64,000 bases of DNA from DASXZH01 sp963829965 (GCA_963829965.1 CAWHLK010000037.1:67494-131493); one strand, 5' to 3'; shown: positions 36,223-46,027, counted from the first letter of the stretch. The notes: generated from the sequence alone by a model not told the origin. Program-made: numbers and translations.

Positions 36223-37063
36223 CGTCCTCGCCTTCGGTTTCCGCCGGCTTTCTGCGTCCCCATCTCCTTTTCTTGGTCTTTGTGTTATCCTTCGCCGTCC
36301 ACTTCAGGGCATAAACGCTGATAATGAAGAGGATCGATAGCGGAATAGCCATCATAAGCATGGTCAGGGGATCGTTACTGGGCGTCACGATCATCGCAAT
36401 CACGAAGATCGCGACGGTTGCCTGGCGCCAGTTCTTCATTAGCGTGTCGGGCGTCAACAAGCCGATTTTGCCAATGATGAACACAACCAAAGGAAGCTGA
36501 AAGCCGACTCCGAAAGCCAATTCCATCTTCAGAACGAAGAAGACCAGGTCGCCTGCGTGTTGAAAGAGAGCGACTCCAGGAAAGTTATCGAAGTAGGTGA
36601 CGAACCAAATGAATGCGCTCGGAACGACGAGCCAACAAAAAAACGCGCCCATGGCAAACAGAAGCACCGATACGGGAGCAACTGTTTGAATGACTCGCCT
36701 TTCCAGCGACTTCAATCCGGGCGCAATAAAACCCCAAAGCTGCAGCGCCACAAACGGAAAGGCGAGGATCACGCCGATCATGAAACTCAGCCGGAGCTGA
36801 ATTAGAAACGCATCATACGCCTGCGGAAGCATGGGCTGGTAGATGGTGCCCTTAGGAAGGCGGCTCTTCACCGCCCTGGTAACAGGGCCGTCGATCGCGA
36901 TGTAAACCCAGGGCTCCAGATACCAACCCGCGACCCAGCCGGCTACGACCAGTATCAAGCTGCGCATGATGCGACCGCGCAACTCGTCGAGATGCTCGAT
37001 CAGAGTTGCACGAAACTCCTCGGGATCATCCGAGGAGTTAACTGGCTTGGGCTTTTTTAGCAC
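36215..37063 (-). CDS. tatC: Twin-arginine translocase subunit TatC
   Basis: 282 residues with six membrane helices and the N-terminal signature 'IEHLDELRGRIMRSL' that binds the RR signal peptide. A conserved acidic residue in 'KMELAFGVGFQLP' is in place. It recognises folded proteins with Tat signals, such as the asparaginase-like enzyme at 24-25 kb. TatA/B are not in the window. The C-terminus is a charged tail (KTKKRRWGRRKP). It overlaps the helicase gene in the same operon. Confidence 0.9.
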   Translation of the reverse strand: MLKKPKPVNSSDDPEEFRATLIEHLDELRGRIMRSLILVVAGWVAGWYLEPWVYIAIDGPVTRAVKSRLPKGTIYQPMLPQAYDAFLIQLRLSFMIGVILAFPFVALQLWGFIAPGLKSLERRVIQTVAPVSVLLFAMGAFFCWLVVPSAFIWFVTYFDNFPGVALFQHAGDLVFFVLKMELAFGVGFQLPLVVFIIGKIGLLTPDTLMKNWRQATVAIFVIAMIVTPSNDPLTMLMMAIPLSILFIISVYALKWTAKDNTKTKKRRWGRRKPAETEGEDVE

Positions 37064-37085
37064 GGGCCCCTACTTGGCGAGGCTC

Positions 37086-38609
37086 CTAGTGAACAAGCGT
37101 ATAGAGTTCCGTGCGAGTCACGCGATGAAGTTCGCCTTGGTCTTGTGGCTGTGTTTGCTGGGTGGTTTGAGTAAGCGTGTTGTACTGACCATTGCCAGCC
37201 CCTGCGCCACCTGGGGCGAATCCGCCTTGGCCACCGCCTTGACCTCGGGGCGAGAATCCCGCGCCCCCTCCGAACTGCTTGAGCGGATTGGTGATTGACT
37301 CTTCTCGCTTGCCTCCACCGGCTGGATTGCCGAAGCTGCCAGGGACTTGTCCAGGAGCAAAGGAGCCGGACCCAAACCTCCCCTGTCCCTGTCCGCCGGT
37401 CGTTCCGCCGACGGTTCCGCCGGTCGGGTTGGTTTGGGGCGCGTTTACGAGTTGATCGATAACTTCAGTTCGTTCGAACTTCACCACAACGCCGCTGTCC
37501 ATCGCATACCAATAGGTTTCCTCCACGCTTTGTGCGTTGGTCTTGATCTGGTCGCGTCCTAGACCTGGGCCACCGGAGCCCAAGGAGAACGTGTTCCGGC
37601 ATTTGGCGCACGGATAACCCATCTGCCATTCGACTCCAACGAACTCTCCGCGTGCCGGCAGCCGGTCGAAGAGGGTGTTCTTGTCGAGCACTTTAGCCTG
37701 ATCCACATCGTCTGGGCTCTGAATTTGGATTCTTGTAAACCAGGTGTCTCCCGGCTTCACGGGGCCAACCGGAAGGATGGGAAGCGAATCGGCTCGGTAG
37801 ACGTCGAGGCTGGAATCGACCGTGTTTGCAGCGCCCTCGAATCCCCAATAAGAGGGGATGAGACCGTAGTCTTCGACACCGGTTCGGTGGACGCGCATGT
37901 AAAGAGGATAGAGGTTCGTGTCGAACACTCGGCGCGGAGTGGTCTCTCCCTGAAGCGGAGCCAGGAAGGAATGGGCGCCGGGAGGAGGTTGCAGTTGCAG
38001 TCGGATCAACGCATCTCCGTTGTCGTAAACATTGTCGACTTCAAAGGCATCGCGGGTGAAATAATGCTCAACCGGAACTTGGGCGGCGGTGCCTCCCAGT
38101 TTTGCCTGCGACTCGGTAATGGAGGAGTCCGTCACCGTTTCGTCGACATTGTAAAGGTAAGTACGGCCGGAATACCATTTGTAGCGCATCACAATCCCTT
38201 TCGCGGGAATCGGGATGTTCGCCTTGTTGGAAAGCGTGACCTGCACCGACGAACGGTCTACAACCCTTGGGCGTTCGGTGAAGTTGATGTACAGCACCGC
38301 TTCCACGATGATCTGTCCATCCTGAATGCCATTGGCCATCGTATCCAACGGATAGTCCAGGAATTTGCCGTTCTCAGGTGGTACCAAGGCTTCGATGAAC
38401 TTGCGCTGAGTTGGCTGGCCGTTGGCGTCCACGCGGCTCACGAAAATACCAACATAGCCACCCTTGGGAATGCTGTTCAGCGGGAAAAGCACATGAACGG
38501 TTTCTCGGACTTTCGAGCCGTCCGCGGGTCTCACAATGGTGAACGGCGCTTGCGCAAGGGCAATGCCCGCGGAAAGGGCCGCCAAAAGGCAGGCTAATGT
38601 ACGTTTCAT
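37086..38609 (-). CDS. Large secreted protein with Gly/Gln-rich tail
   Basis: 507 residues with a signal peptide (LACLLAALSAGIALAQ). An Ig-like N-terminal domain ('FTIVRPADGSKVRETVHVLFP') is followed by two beta-rich domains. A CxxC pair (PCAKC, residue about 343) could bind metal or form a disulfide. The last 120 residues are low-complexity Gly/Gln/Thr (GGTVGGTTGGQGQGRFGSGS), typical of cell-surface proteins in this group. No family recognised. It lies 22 bp upstream of tatC in the same direction. Confidence 0.65.
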   Translation of the reverse strand: MKRTLACLLAALSAGIALAQAPFTIVRPADGSKVRETVHVLFPLNSIPKGGYVGIFVSRVDANGQPTQRKFIEALVPPENGKFLDYPLDTMANGIQDGQIIVEAVLYINFTERPRVVDRSSVQVTLSNKANIPIPAKGIVMRYKWYSGRTYLYNVDETVTDSSITESQAKLGGTAAQVPVEHYFTRDAFEVDNVYDNGDALIRLQLQPPPGAHSFLAPLQGETTPRRVFDTNLYPLYMRVHRTGVEDYGLIPSYWGFEGAANTVDSSLDVYRADSLPILPVGPVKPGDTWFTRIQIQSPDDVDQAKVLDKNTLFDRLPARGEFVGVEWQMGYPCAKCRNTFSLGSGGPGLGRDQIKTNAQSVEETYWYAMDSGVVVKFERTEVIDQLVNAPQTNPTGGTVGGTTGGQGQGRFGSGSFAPGQVPGSFGNPAGGGKREESITNPLKQFGGGAGFSPRGQGGGQGGFAPGGAGAGNGQYNTLTQTTQQTQPQDQGELHRVTRTELYTLVH

Positions 38610-38853
38610 GATATTGATAGAGCCTCCAAAGACACCTCTAGGTTCACAACAATCGCTTTATTATGACGCTTCATGCAATGCCCATTGTCACTGGGATGCG
38701 AAAAACAAACGCCAACGTATAATAGAAATAACGCATTTTGGTTGACATTTGTTCGCTAAGAAGCTTACGGGGCTGACGATCCGTCTTCCCGCTAAAGCGG
38801 CTTGCTTCTAAGAGCAGTAGACGACCTTAGCCCTCGCTTTTCTGGACCAGTTC

Positions 38854-41102
38854 ATGATTTCGATGTTTACCGAATCTCCCGCAATTCCCCTCAACCCCGA
38901 CCAGCAAGAGGCGGTTGACTACCCCGGTGGCCCGATGCTGATTTTTGCCGGCGCGGGATCGGGAAAGACTCGCGTGATCACGGCTCGGATTGCCCGGCTT
39001 ATCGCAGAGGGCGTGTCTCCCGCACGGATTTTGGCGGTTACCTTTACCAACAAGGCGTCCCGCGAGATGCGCGAACGGATTGAAAAAATCGTGGATGCCC
39101 GCGCAAAGCATTTATGGATGGGGACCTTCCATTCGATTTGCAGCAAAATCCTGCGAATCGATGGCAAAGCCATCGGCATCGATCCCAACTTCACGGTTTA
39201 CGATGACGCCGACCAAATGGGCCTGATGCGTGAGATATTCAAACTCAAGAACATCGACGATAAGAGCATCCAGCCTCGCGCCATCCTCAGCGAGATCAGC
39301 AACGCAAAGGAAAAGCTCTTATCCCCCGAAAATTCGCCGAACGCGCCACCGGCTTTGTGGAGCGCCTGGCTGCAGACTGTTACAAGAGCTACAACGCGCT
39401 CTTGCGAAAAGCCAACGCGCTGGATTTTGACGACCTGCTGTATTACACGGTGCGGCTGCTGGAGCAGCGGCAGGAAGTGCGTGAGAAGTATCAGGATCGA
39501 TTTCTGCATGTGCTCGTGGACGAGTATCAGGATGTCAACTTCGCCCAGTACCAGATCGTGGACATGATCTCGTCCAAGCACCGGAACATCATGGTGGTGG
39601 GCGACGATGACCAGTCGATCTACGCATGGCGCGGCGCGGACGTGTCGCTGATTTTGCGTTTCAGCCACGACCATCCGGACGCCAAAGTCATCAAGCTTCA
39701 GCAAAACTACCGCTCGACCAAAAACATCCTCAGCGTTGCTCATGAAGTCATTAGGCGAAACCGGTCCCGCGCGGACAAACAGCTTTGGACGGATAACCCA
39801 GATGGCGCGCCGATTTCGCTGTTCCAGGCCGGCACCGAGCAGGACGAAGCGATGATGGTTGCCGACCGCATCCTTGCCGATACTCGGAGTGGCCGCCGAA
39901 CCCACGGCCATTTCGCGGTGCTTTACCGAACGAACGGGCAGAGCCGCGTTTTGGAAGAAGCGTTTCTGACCATGCGGATCCCCCATGTTCTTGTAGGCGG
40001 GCAGCGGTTCTATGAGCGCAAAGAGGTCAAGGACATGCTCTCGTATATGCGGCTTGCCCTCAACGAGAACGACGACGTGTCTTTCCGGCGGATCGTGAAC
40101 GTTCCCACTCGGGGCATCGGCTCAACCACGGTTCAGGCTTTTGAAAAATGGGCGGCCGATCACAGTTTGCCGCTCATGCGGGCGCTTGCTGCCCAAGACG
40201 TGCAAGCCTCGCTTCCAAAGAAGACTGCTTCCAGCGCACGCGCATTGCTCGCAACGATCAACGAAGCGGCCGAGATTGCCGAGCATGGACCGGTAACGCC
40301 GGTTCTGAAGCACATCATGAACGCCTCGGGTTACCTTGACGCATTGCGGGCGGAGCACACCTCCGAGTCCGAAGGGCGGCTGGAGAACTTGGAGGAGTTG
40401 ATGAACGTGACTTCTCAATACGATGCTACGGCGGACGGCGAGCCGTCCCTCGCCTCCTTCTTGGAGACCGTCGCGTTGATGTCGGACATCGATATGGCGG
40501 ACGAAGGCGGAGAAGCGGTGACGCTCATGACCCTTCACTCCGCCAAGGGGCTGGAATTCCCGGTCGTTTTCCTTGTCGGTCTGGAAGAAGGCATTTTCCC
40601 CCATTCCCGCTCTCTGGGGTCGGACACTGAACTAGAAGAGGAACGCAGACTCTGCTATGTGGGCATGACCCGCGCCAAGGAGGAGCTGTTCCTGGCTCAT
40701 GCGCATCGGAGGTCCCTGTACGGGACGCCGAGCTTTAACCGAAGATCCCGATTTCTTGACGATATCCCACCTCAGTATCTGCGCGAACAGGGGCTGCCTG
40801 CCGGTTCTTATGCCTATCCCGGCCGCCAACCCCAGCTTCAGCGCAGCGGTACCTACACCGTTTCAACGCCCGCTCCCCCCGTGCCTCATTTGGAGGAAAG
40901 CGCGAAGAAATTGCGGGGGCCGGACTGGAAACCGCCTTTCAACGTCGGGGATAAGGTTCGGCACGCCAAGTTTGGGATCGGACTTGTGGTCGCCTGCAAT
41001 CCTTTGCGAAACGATGCGGAGGTCACGGTCGTCTTTCCGGGCGTAGTGGGAACGAAAAAGCTGGTCCAGAGTCTGGCGAAGTTGGAAGCGGTTGGCGGGT
41101 GA
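38854..41102 (+). CDS. pcrA: UvrD/PcrA-type DNA helicase (one frameshift)
   Basis: A superfamily 1A 3'-5' helicase: 'NPDQQEAVDYPGGPMLIFAG' then 'GAGSGKTRVIT' (Walker A), 'TFTNKASREM' (Ia), 'VDEYQDVN' (II), 'VGDDDQSIYAWRGA' (III), 'QNYRS' (IV), 'TLHSAKGLEF' (V) and 'VGMTRAKEEL' (VI). A PcrA-type Tudor tail is present (VGDKVRHAKFGIGLVV). Near 39,330 one A is missing from the run in ccgaaaattc; adding it gives PEKFAERATGF and then VERLAADCYKS. 749 residues when repaired, the usual PcrA size. A possible alternative start is the second ATG, at 38,863. Confidence 0.9.
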
Positions 41103-41111
41103 CTTTGTCAC

Positions 41112-41146
41112 GTGATCGGTGAATAGTGAACTGTGAACGGTGAGTC
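41112..41146. repeat. Period-7 array, five units (GTGAACG type)
   Basis: GTGATCG, GTGAATA, GTGAACT, GTGAACG, GTGAGTC at 41,112, 41,119, 41,126, 41,133 and 41,140. Directly after the helicase gene. Confidence 0.8.
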
Positions 41147-41256
41147 GACAGAAGATGGTTTGGAGGGTATGAGAAGCATAGGGAATTGCGGGTTCGCTTG
41201 GAAACAGCCATGCGAGCGTATTGAACTCAGCGCAGAAAGCCACTCAATTTTCCGGC

Positions 41257-41284
41257 GGTTCACGGTTCACGGTTTACGGTTCAC
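41257..41284. repeat. Period-7 array, four units (GGTTCAC)
   Basis: GGTTCAC, GGTTCAC, GGTTTAC, GGTTCAC at 41,257, 41,264, 41,271 and 41,278. The pattern resumes after the ATG of the lipoprotein gene (ggcttac cgttcaa cgttcac), so the repeat seems to have supplied its first codons. Confidence 0.8.
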
Positions 41285-41291
41285 CTTCCGT

Positions 41292-41891
41292 ATGGCTTAC
41301 CGTTCAACGTTCACGCCTGGGCTGGTATTCGCCATCGCCGCATTACCCCTGGCCATCGCCCTCGCCGGTTGCAGCGCCAAGGACGATTATTTCCCTCTTC
41401 GTGTGGGCGCGCATTGGACGCTCACGGTTAAGGAAGACAAATTTGCTACCCGTGTGCAAGAAATGCGCGTGACGCGACAAGTTCCTGTCGCGCTGACCAT
41501 GGGATACGAACTCGATGGCCCCATGGGCATCTCGCGTTTGGCCTGGAGGGACGGGAGGCTGTACGCGGGTGAACTGCCGAGCACAAGAATCTACAAGCCC
41601 ATTCCGCTTCTGATCCCTCAAGATCCCACCGCGTCCGTGAACTGGTCCGGCGATGTGGAAACGCTTGGCGTCGTCAAACCTGCAAAGGCCACCCTGAAGC
41701 AAAGAATCGAATCGGTAGACGTCGGTTCCAAGCATGTGGATGCGTTGCGCGCCGATTTGACCGTAACTATGCCGAATAATAAGGTTGTAGAACTAGATAC
41801 GTGGTACGCCAAGGGAATCGGCCTTGTCAAGCAGGATGAGCGCACGAACGGTAACCTGGATATTCATGCCGAATTGCGAGGTGAGCCCTAA
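41292..41891 (+). CDS. Secreted lipoprotein
   Basis: 199 residues from ATG 41,292. The lipobox IALAGC follows a hydrophobic stretch (GLVFAIAALPLAIALAG). The mature part (DYFPLRVGAHWTLTVKEDKF) resembles proteins that start with 'YFPLxxGxxWxY' and form a beta-sandwich, but the role is not known. The first eight codons look derived from the period-7 repeat. Confidence 0.65.
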   Translation: MAYRSTFTPGLVFAIAALPLAIALAGCSAKDDYFPLRVGAHWTLTVKEDKFATRVQEMRVTRQVPVALTMGYELDGPMGISRLAWRDGRLYAGELPSTRIYKPIPLLIPQDPTASVNWSGDVETLGVVKPAKATLKQRIESVDVGSKHVDALRADLTVTMPNNKVVELDTWYAKGIGLVKQDERTNGNLDIHAELRGEP

Positions 41892-41893
41892 AT

Positions 41894-41921
41894 CCCGTTA
41901 CGCGCCACCCGTTACCCGTCA
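41894..41921. repeat. Period-7 array, four units (CCCGTTA)
   Basis: CCCGTTA, CGCGCCA, CCCGTTA, CCCGTCA at 41,894, 41,901, 41,908 and 41,915, in the 40-bp gap before the HD-domain gene. Confidence 0.7.
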
Positions 41922-41931
41922 CACACGAAAT

Positions 41932-42629
41932 ATGGATACAATCGCTCCCACTGTTGTCGGCGACCCCAAGGGCCTGACCCTCAAGGAAGTTAAAGCCAAC
42001 CCCAAAGTCAAGAAACTCATCGACGGCGCAAACGAAGTCATGAAGGCCATGGGTTACACCGAGCATGGCCCTCGCCACGTCGGAGTGGTCAGCAGCATCA
42101 CTCGCTACATTTTAGAGAACCTGGGCGTGGCGCCCGTGAAATCGAACTTGGCCAGATCGCAGGCTATTTGCACGACATCGGCAACGTGATCAACCGAAAC
42201 GACCACCCTTTGACCGGCGCCAACCTCGCGTTCGTGATCCTCAATGAAATGGGCATGGACGCGGCGGAAATCGCCCCCATTTTGGGCGCCATTGGCAACC
42301 ATGAGGAAATCAATGGCCAGCCGGTAAGCGCGATGTCCGCCGCCTTGATCATCGCCGACAAAAGCGACGTGCATTTCAGCCGCGTCCAGAATCCGATCAT
42401 GGAGACCTTCGACATCCACGACCGCGTGAACTATGCGGTGCAAAAGAGCCGGGTTCTGATGCAACCGGGCGAGCAGAAGATCGAACTCACCCTGGAGATC
42501 GATACCAGCTACGCCAGCGTGATGGAATATTTCGAGATCTTCCTCAGCCGCATGATCATGTGTCGCAGGGCTGCCGATATGCTTGGCTACAAATTCACTC
42601 TGAACGTGAATGGCACCTATTTGGAGTAG
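41932..42629 (+). CDS. HD-domain phosphohydrolase (one frameshift)
   Basis: N-terminal part 'AMGYTEHGPRHVGVVSSITRY' holds the first His. The annotated frame then breaks near 42,140 (gcccgtgaaatcgaac), and the other frame continues REIELGQIAGYLHDIGNVIN, with the HD pair of the metal site. 'GAIGNHEE' gives another His. 232 residues after repair. The reaction is hydrolysis of a nucleotide or phosphate ester; the substrate is unknown. Confidence 0.75.
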
Positions 42630-42763
42630 CTACCACTCCTAGCCATGGTCGAGAATTTCGATTTCGTCCAAATGAGCGGAGGGGGCACCCCCCATTGAAC
42701 CAGACTCGTCTCCCGATTAACGTCCACGCCGTCACGGCGAAGCCCCAATGTAAACTCCGGGGT

Positions 42764-43965
42764 ATGAACGCCAATCTGCAAACATGGCTCAGCGAAAACA
42801 TTGATTCCCTCAAAGACCAGCACCTCTACAAGGTCCCCAAAATCTTAGAGTCCGCCGCAGGCGGACGCGTGCGAATGAACGGAAAAGAGGTCGTCAACCT
42901 CGCCAGCAACAACTACTTGGGGCTCGCCAACCACCCCAAAAGTGCGCCAAGCCGCCGAAGAAGCGATAGAGAAATGGGGTGTCGGCGCGGGCGCCGTTCG
43001 CTGGATCGGCGGCACGATGTCCGTCCATGAGGAACTCGAAAAGAGGCTGGCCATTTTCAAGCATGTGGAGGCAGTTCTCGTCTTCACCAGTGGCTTCACC
43101 GCTAACAGCGGCTGCATTCCCGCCGTGCTCACTCCCGACGACGTGGTGATCAGCGACGAACTGAACCACGCTTCCATCATTGACGGCGTCCGCCTCAGTC
43201 CCGCCCACTACAAGAAGTCCGAAGGCTACGTTTATGCCCACAAAGACATGGAGCAGCTGGAGCAGATTCTGAAGAAAGCCCAGCACTTCAAGAAGAGGAT
43301 GATCATCACGGACGGTGTTTTCAGCATGGACGGCGACATCGCGCCCCTGCCGGATATCGTCAGATTAGCGGAGGAGCATGATGCGTTCGTGATGGTGGAC
43401 GATGCCCACGCCAGCGGCGTCCTCGGCAAGAACGGCGCGGGCAGCACCTCGCATTTCAACCTTTACGGGCGCGTCGATATCCAGTTGGGCACGCTCTCCA
43501 AGGCCCTTGGCGTGGTAGGCGGCTATATCGCCGGATCAGCGGTTTGCAAGAGATTGGCTTATCAACCGAGGCAGGCCTTATCTGTTCTCAACCGCGCACC
43601 CTCCTATGGTCGCAGCCGCTTTAATTGCTGCGCTCGATATCATGGAAAACGACCCTGGAGCCCATGCAGAGGTTGTGGGACAACACCCGCTGGTGGAAGA
43701 GCGCTTTGAACGAAGCCGGCTTTGACACGATGGAAGCGAGACTCCCATAACGCCGGTTTACGTCGGCGGCGAAGCCGCCGCTCAGGAAATGGAACGCATG
43801 CTTTGGGACGAGGGGGTTTACGCCATCTCCATTGCCTACCCAACCGTCGCGAAAGGCAAAGCTCGCATCCGCACGATGCCATCGGCCGCGCACACGCAAG
43901 AGGATTTGGAGTTTGCGCTGGGCGCGTTTAAGAAGGTGAGGGATAAGCTGCGAGTAAATGTTTAG
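42764..43965 (+). CDS. AONS/KBL-type PLP acyltransferase (several frameshifts)
   Basis: 2-amino-3-ketobutyrate CoA ligase / 8-amino-7-oxononanoate synthase family, which joins an acyl-CoA to an amino acid with PLP. Start at ATG 42,764. 'NLASNNYLGLANHPK' is in one frame, 'WGVGAGAVRWIGGTMSVHEELE', 'DELNHASIIDG', 'MVDDAHASGVLG' and the lysine motif 'GTLSKALG' in the next, then PMVAAALIAALDIMEND in another and 'KARIRTMPSAAH.QEDLE' in the last. Shifts occur near 42,940, 43,550, 43,670 and 43,735. Total length, about 400 residues, is normal. More broken than any neighbour: sequencing error or true decay. Confidence 0.75.
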
Positions 43966-44108
43966 GGATTCGGGATTTCCACGCGAAGAACCTGACCCTT
44001 CACCGCGTCCTCAACGGCCTTCCGGGTCAGATTAACTGAGCCAGAAAGCTGCCGAAAGTGATTTGTGGAGAGCTCAACGACAGCGATATCGATGCCCTGC
44101 GCGTGGGC
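43962..44108 (-). pseudogene. Possible C-terminal gene fragment
   Basis: On the minus strand a 48-codon stretch reads 'HAQGIDIAVVELSTNHFRQ' and ends 'LRVEIPNP' then stop; upstream a TGA closes it and no start is found. It has codon use like the neighbours but no known match. It may be the stump of a lost gene. Confidence 0.2.
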
Positions 44109-44183
44109 TCATGGATTATCGGCGATGCTCTTCGAACCTAGCTCAAGATTCTTCAAGCTCAACGTTAAGGTATAGAAACGGTT

Positions 44184-44651
44184 ATGGCGGACATCTGGTG
44201 CACCTATACCGGCTCGAACCGCTTTTCGGCGGCCCTGTCCGGAGTGGCAGCGCTCGCGGGTGTTGGCATTTTGGTGTGGCAGCTACCGGTGATTCGTCAG
44301 CCAGGCCATGCGTCTGAGCTCCTATTAGTGCTCCTGGTCATATCGCTGCCGACTTTTACGGCTATTGCTTTCCTTGTAAAGCAGGATCTTCGGTCAATCA
44401 CGATTTCGGCAGATCGGATCGTTTGGCTTGGGCCGAAAGGAGAAGTTCGAGTGAGCTGTGAGTCCCAAGATGTGCTTCCTGGAACCTTTGTTGTTCGCAG
44501 GGCGCAACGAGGAGCGTTTTACGAAGTTCAGACCCGCCACGGCCTGATCAAGTGGAGTAGCAATATTTCCAACAACAAACAGTTGGTCTCCTACATCCAG
44601 CAACTGGCTAACCAGCCCGACGGGCCCGCCCCGAAGTACCCCAATGATTAG
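44184..44651 (+). CDS. Two-TM protein with PH-like domain
   Basis: 155 residues: TM helices at about 17-34 and 46-65 (LLVLLVISLPTFTAIAFLV), then a cytosolic beta-rich part ('ITISADRIVWLGPKGEVRVSC', 'HGLIKWSSNISN.KQLVSYIQQL'), as in bacterial PH-domain membrane proteins (YdbT-like). Function unknown. Intact. Confidence 0.5.
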   Translation: MADIWCTYTGSNRFSAALSGVAALAGVGILVWQLPVIRQPGHASELLLVLLVISLPTFTAIAFLVKQDLRSITISADRIVWLGPKGEVRVSCESQDVLPGTFVVRRAQRGAFYEVQTRHGLIKWSSNISNNKQLVSYIQQLANQPDGPAPKYPND

Positions 44652-44690
44652 TTTTGCTGGCTTCAATCCTGCGGCCTGTATAGTCGTATT

Positions 44691-45176
44691 CTAGTCCCCT
44701 GGGAGAGCCTTGCCCAAATGATCGCGGAGGTTTCGCAGATCGTCCAAATCCCTTGGCCGACTCGATGCTCGCTTAGTCGCTACGTAATCTTCCAGACTCA
44801 AAAAAGAAACTTCATGCTCGCCGAGGCGACCGGCAACTCTTCGAGCCCAGGCGTCTCGGAATTCAACACCATCCAGAAAGTTAAGCAGGTCGATCTGCGA
44901 CGGTTTATGGCCAAGCACAATCATGGACCGCGTGTCGGTAACAAACTCATTCAGGGCCTCGTCGCTCATTCCGAAGCCGAACTCATCCAACGCCCTTCTT
45001 AGGTTTTCTGCGTTCTCCTTTGACCTTCTTAAGAATAGGTCGAGGTCTTCCGTAAACCTCGGGCGAGAGTAATGCGCGAGCGCATGAGCCCCGACTACCA
45101 AAAACTCAACGCCGTGGGACCGAAACAACCCGAAAAGTTCTTTCAAGTCGTCGCTCAGCGGGGGTGGTCCAGGCAT
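44691..45176 (-). CDS. Nucleotidyltransferase-fold protein (DUF6036-like)
   Basis: 161 residues. 'VEFLVVGAHALAHYSRPRFTEDLDLFL' compressed to the usual hVVGxxAxxxxG...TxDhDhhh pattern marks the MNT-type fold of AbiEii/DUF6036 proteins; the paired acids E-D-L-D are present. 'FLSLEDYVATKRASSRPRDLDDL' is the typical C-terminal block. Such proteins often transfer nucleotides to a target as toxins or antitoxins. Coupled to the 62-residue gene upstream (71-bp overlap). Confidence 0.7.
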   Translation of the reverse strand: MPGPPPLSDDLKELFGLFRSHGVEFLVVGAHALAHYSRPRFTEDLDLFLRRSKENAENLRRALDEFGFGMSDEALNEFVTDTRSMIVLGHKPSQIDLLNFLDGVEFRDAWARRVAGRLGEHEVSFLSLEDYVATKRASSRPRDLDDLRNLRDHLGKALPGD

Positions 45177-45294
45177 TGATGATCTCCAGGAGGTGGTCTA
45201 CTCGTTCTTGTGGCGTGAGATTGCGGTAGTACTCCCTATCGGCTTCCTCCGCTTCTTCGGGCGTCGTCAGCTTCCAAACGCGCTCGATTTTCAT
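45106..45294 (-). CDS. Small partner of the nucleotidyltransferase
   Basis: 62 residues, strongly charged and helical: 'TPEEAEEADREYYRNLTPQERVDHLLEII'. Its 3' end overlaps the nucleotidyltransferase start by 71 bases. Genes of this kind (with the Y...LTPQERL motif) regularly precede DUF6036-type genes, and the pair behaves like a toxin-antitoxin module. Inference from arrangement. Confidence 0.65.
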   Translation of the reverse strand: MKIERVWKLTTPEEAEEADREYYRNLTPQERVDHLLEIINAWTTPAERRLERTFRVVSVPRR

Positions 45295-45312
45295 ACTTAA
45301 ATTCTACCGTGG

Positions 45313-45876
45313 TTACGGCGCAGGGACGCTCTTAACCGCTCCGCTCAGGAACAAAACATTGTCCTTGCTGCCGCGGTCGTGCCGGCCGGGATGGGCAAGG
45401 CGGGAAGTCGGCTCGATCGCGTTCTTTGCGGTGTCTTCGGAATCAAAAACGAGAATGGTTTGCTCCGGCACGCCAACGGTTTTAGTAGATTTGCCCGCGG
45501 CCGCGTCGTTTAGCGCGTAGCCTGAGCTCTCGGGATCGATGCGCCTCTGTACCGGACAGGCGAAGATCAATTCCTCGTCAGGAATTTTGCGCAGATAGGG
45601 GGCAAGCTTGTTGTTCCACTGATCCTTCGGGATCAAGTCGTCGTGATCCGCCGCGTAAAGCTGGGAAGCATCGAAAATCTCACCAAGATTGTAAATACAG
45701 GTTGCGGTCATGTTCGAGGTGTCGCCCTTGCGAATGTCCGGCAGTATCCAGAGGTAGGCGAGGAGAACGAGGGTTGCGAGAGATGCCGGCATGCCAATGG
45801 CCATCCATTTGCCAAGGGATGGGCCGTTTTTTCGGGAAAGGGAAGGGGGCTCGTCGTCGAAAGTAGGAAAGGGCAT
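45313..45876 (-). CDS. Secreted/anchored DUF1559-like pseudopilin relative
   Basis: 187 residues: a short cytosolic N-terminus, one TM (MPASLATLVLLAYLWILPDI) and a domain with 'NLGEIFDASQLYAADHDDLIP', 'LAPYL', 'FACPVQ', 'SGYALND' and a final 'GRHDRGSKDNVLFLSGAVKSV'. This is the globular half of the Armatimonadota/Planctomycetes pseudopilins, with the prepilin leader replaced by an ordinary TM. It helps assign the GC-rich half of the window. Confidence 0.7.
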   Translation of the reverse strand: MPFPTFDDEPPSLSRKNGPSLGKWMAIGMPASLATLVLLAYLWILPDIRKGDTSNMTATCIYNLGEIFDASQLYAADHDDLIPKDQWNNKLAPYLRKIPDEELIFACPVQRRIDPESSGYALNDAAAGKSTKTVGVPEQTILVFDSEDTAKNAIEPTSRLAHPGRHDRGSKDNVLFLSGAVKSVPAP

Positions 45877-45899
45877 TATGCGGGTGACGGGTGGGAAGA

Positions 45900-45941
45900 G
45901 TAAACCGTAAACTGTAAACTGTAAACTGTAAACGGCAAACA
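45900..45941. repeat. Period-7 array, six units (GTAAACT)
   Basis: GTAAACC, GTAAACT three times, GTAAACG, GCAAACA starting at 45,900 and stepping by 7. The clearest of the seven period-7 arrays; it lies just upstream of the pseudopilin-like gene. Confidence 0.9.
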
Positions 45942-46027
45942 GGGAGCTGTGACGGATCGTCGCTTGTGGAGCAACGCTGGAGCCTCTACTTCCGCTCGTC
46001 CGTATCGCCTTCGGCTCACCGAACTCA

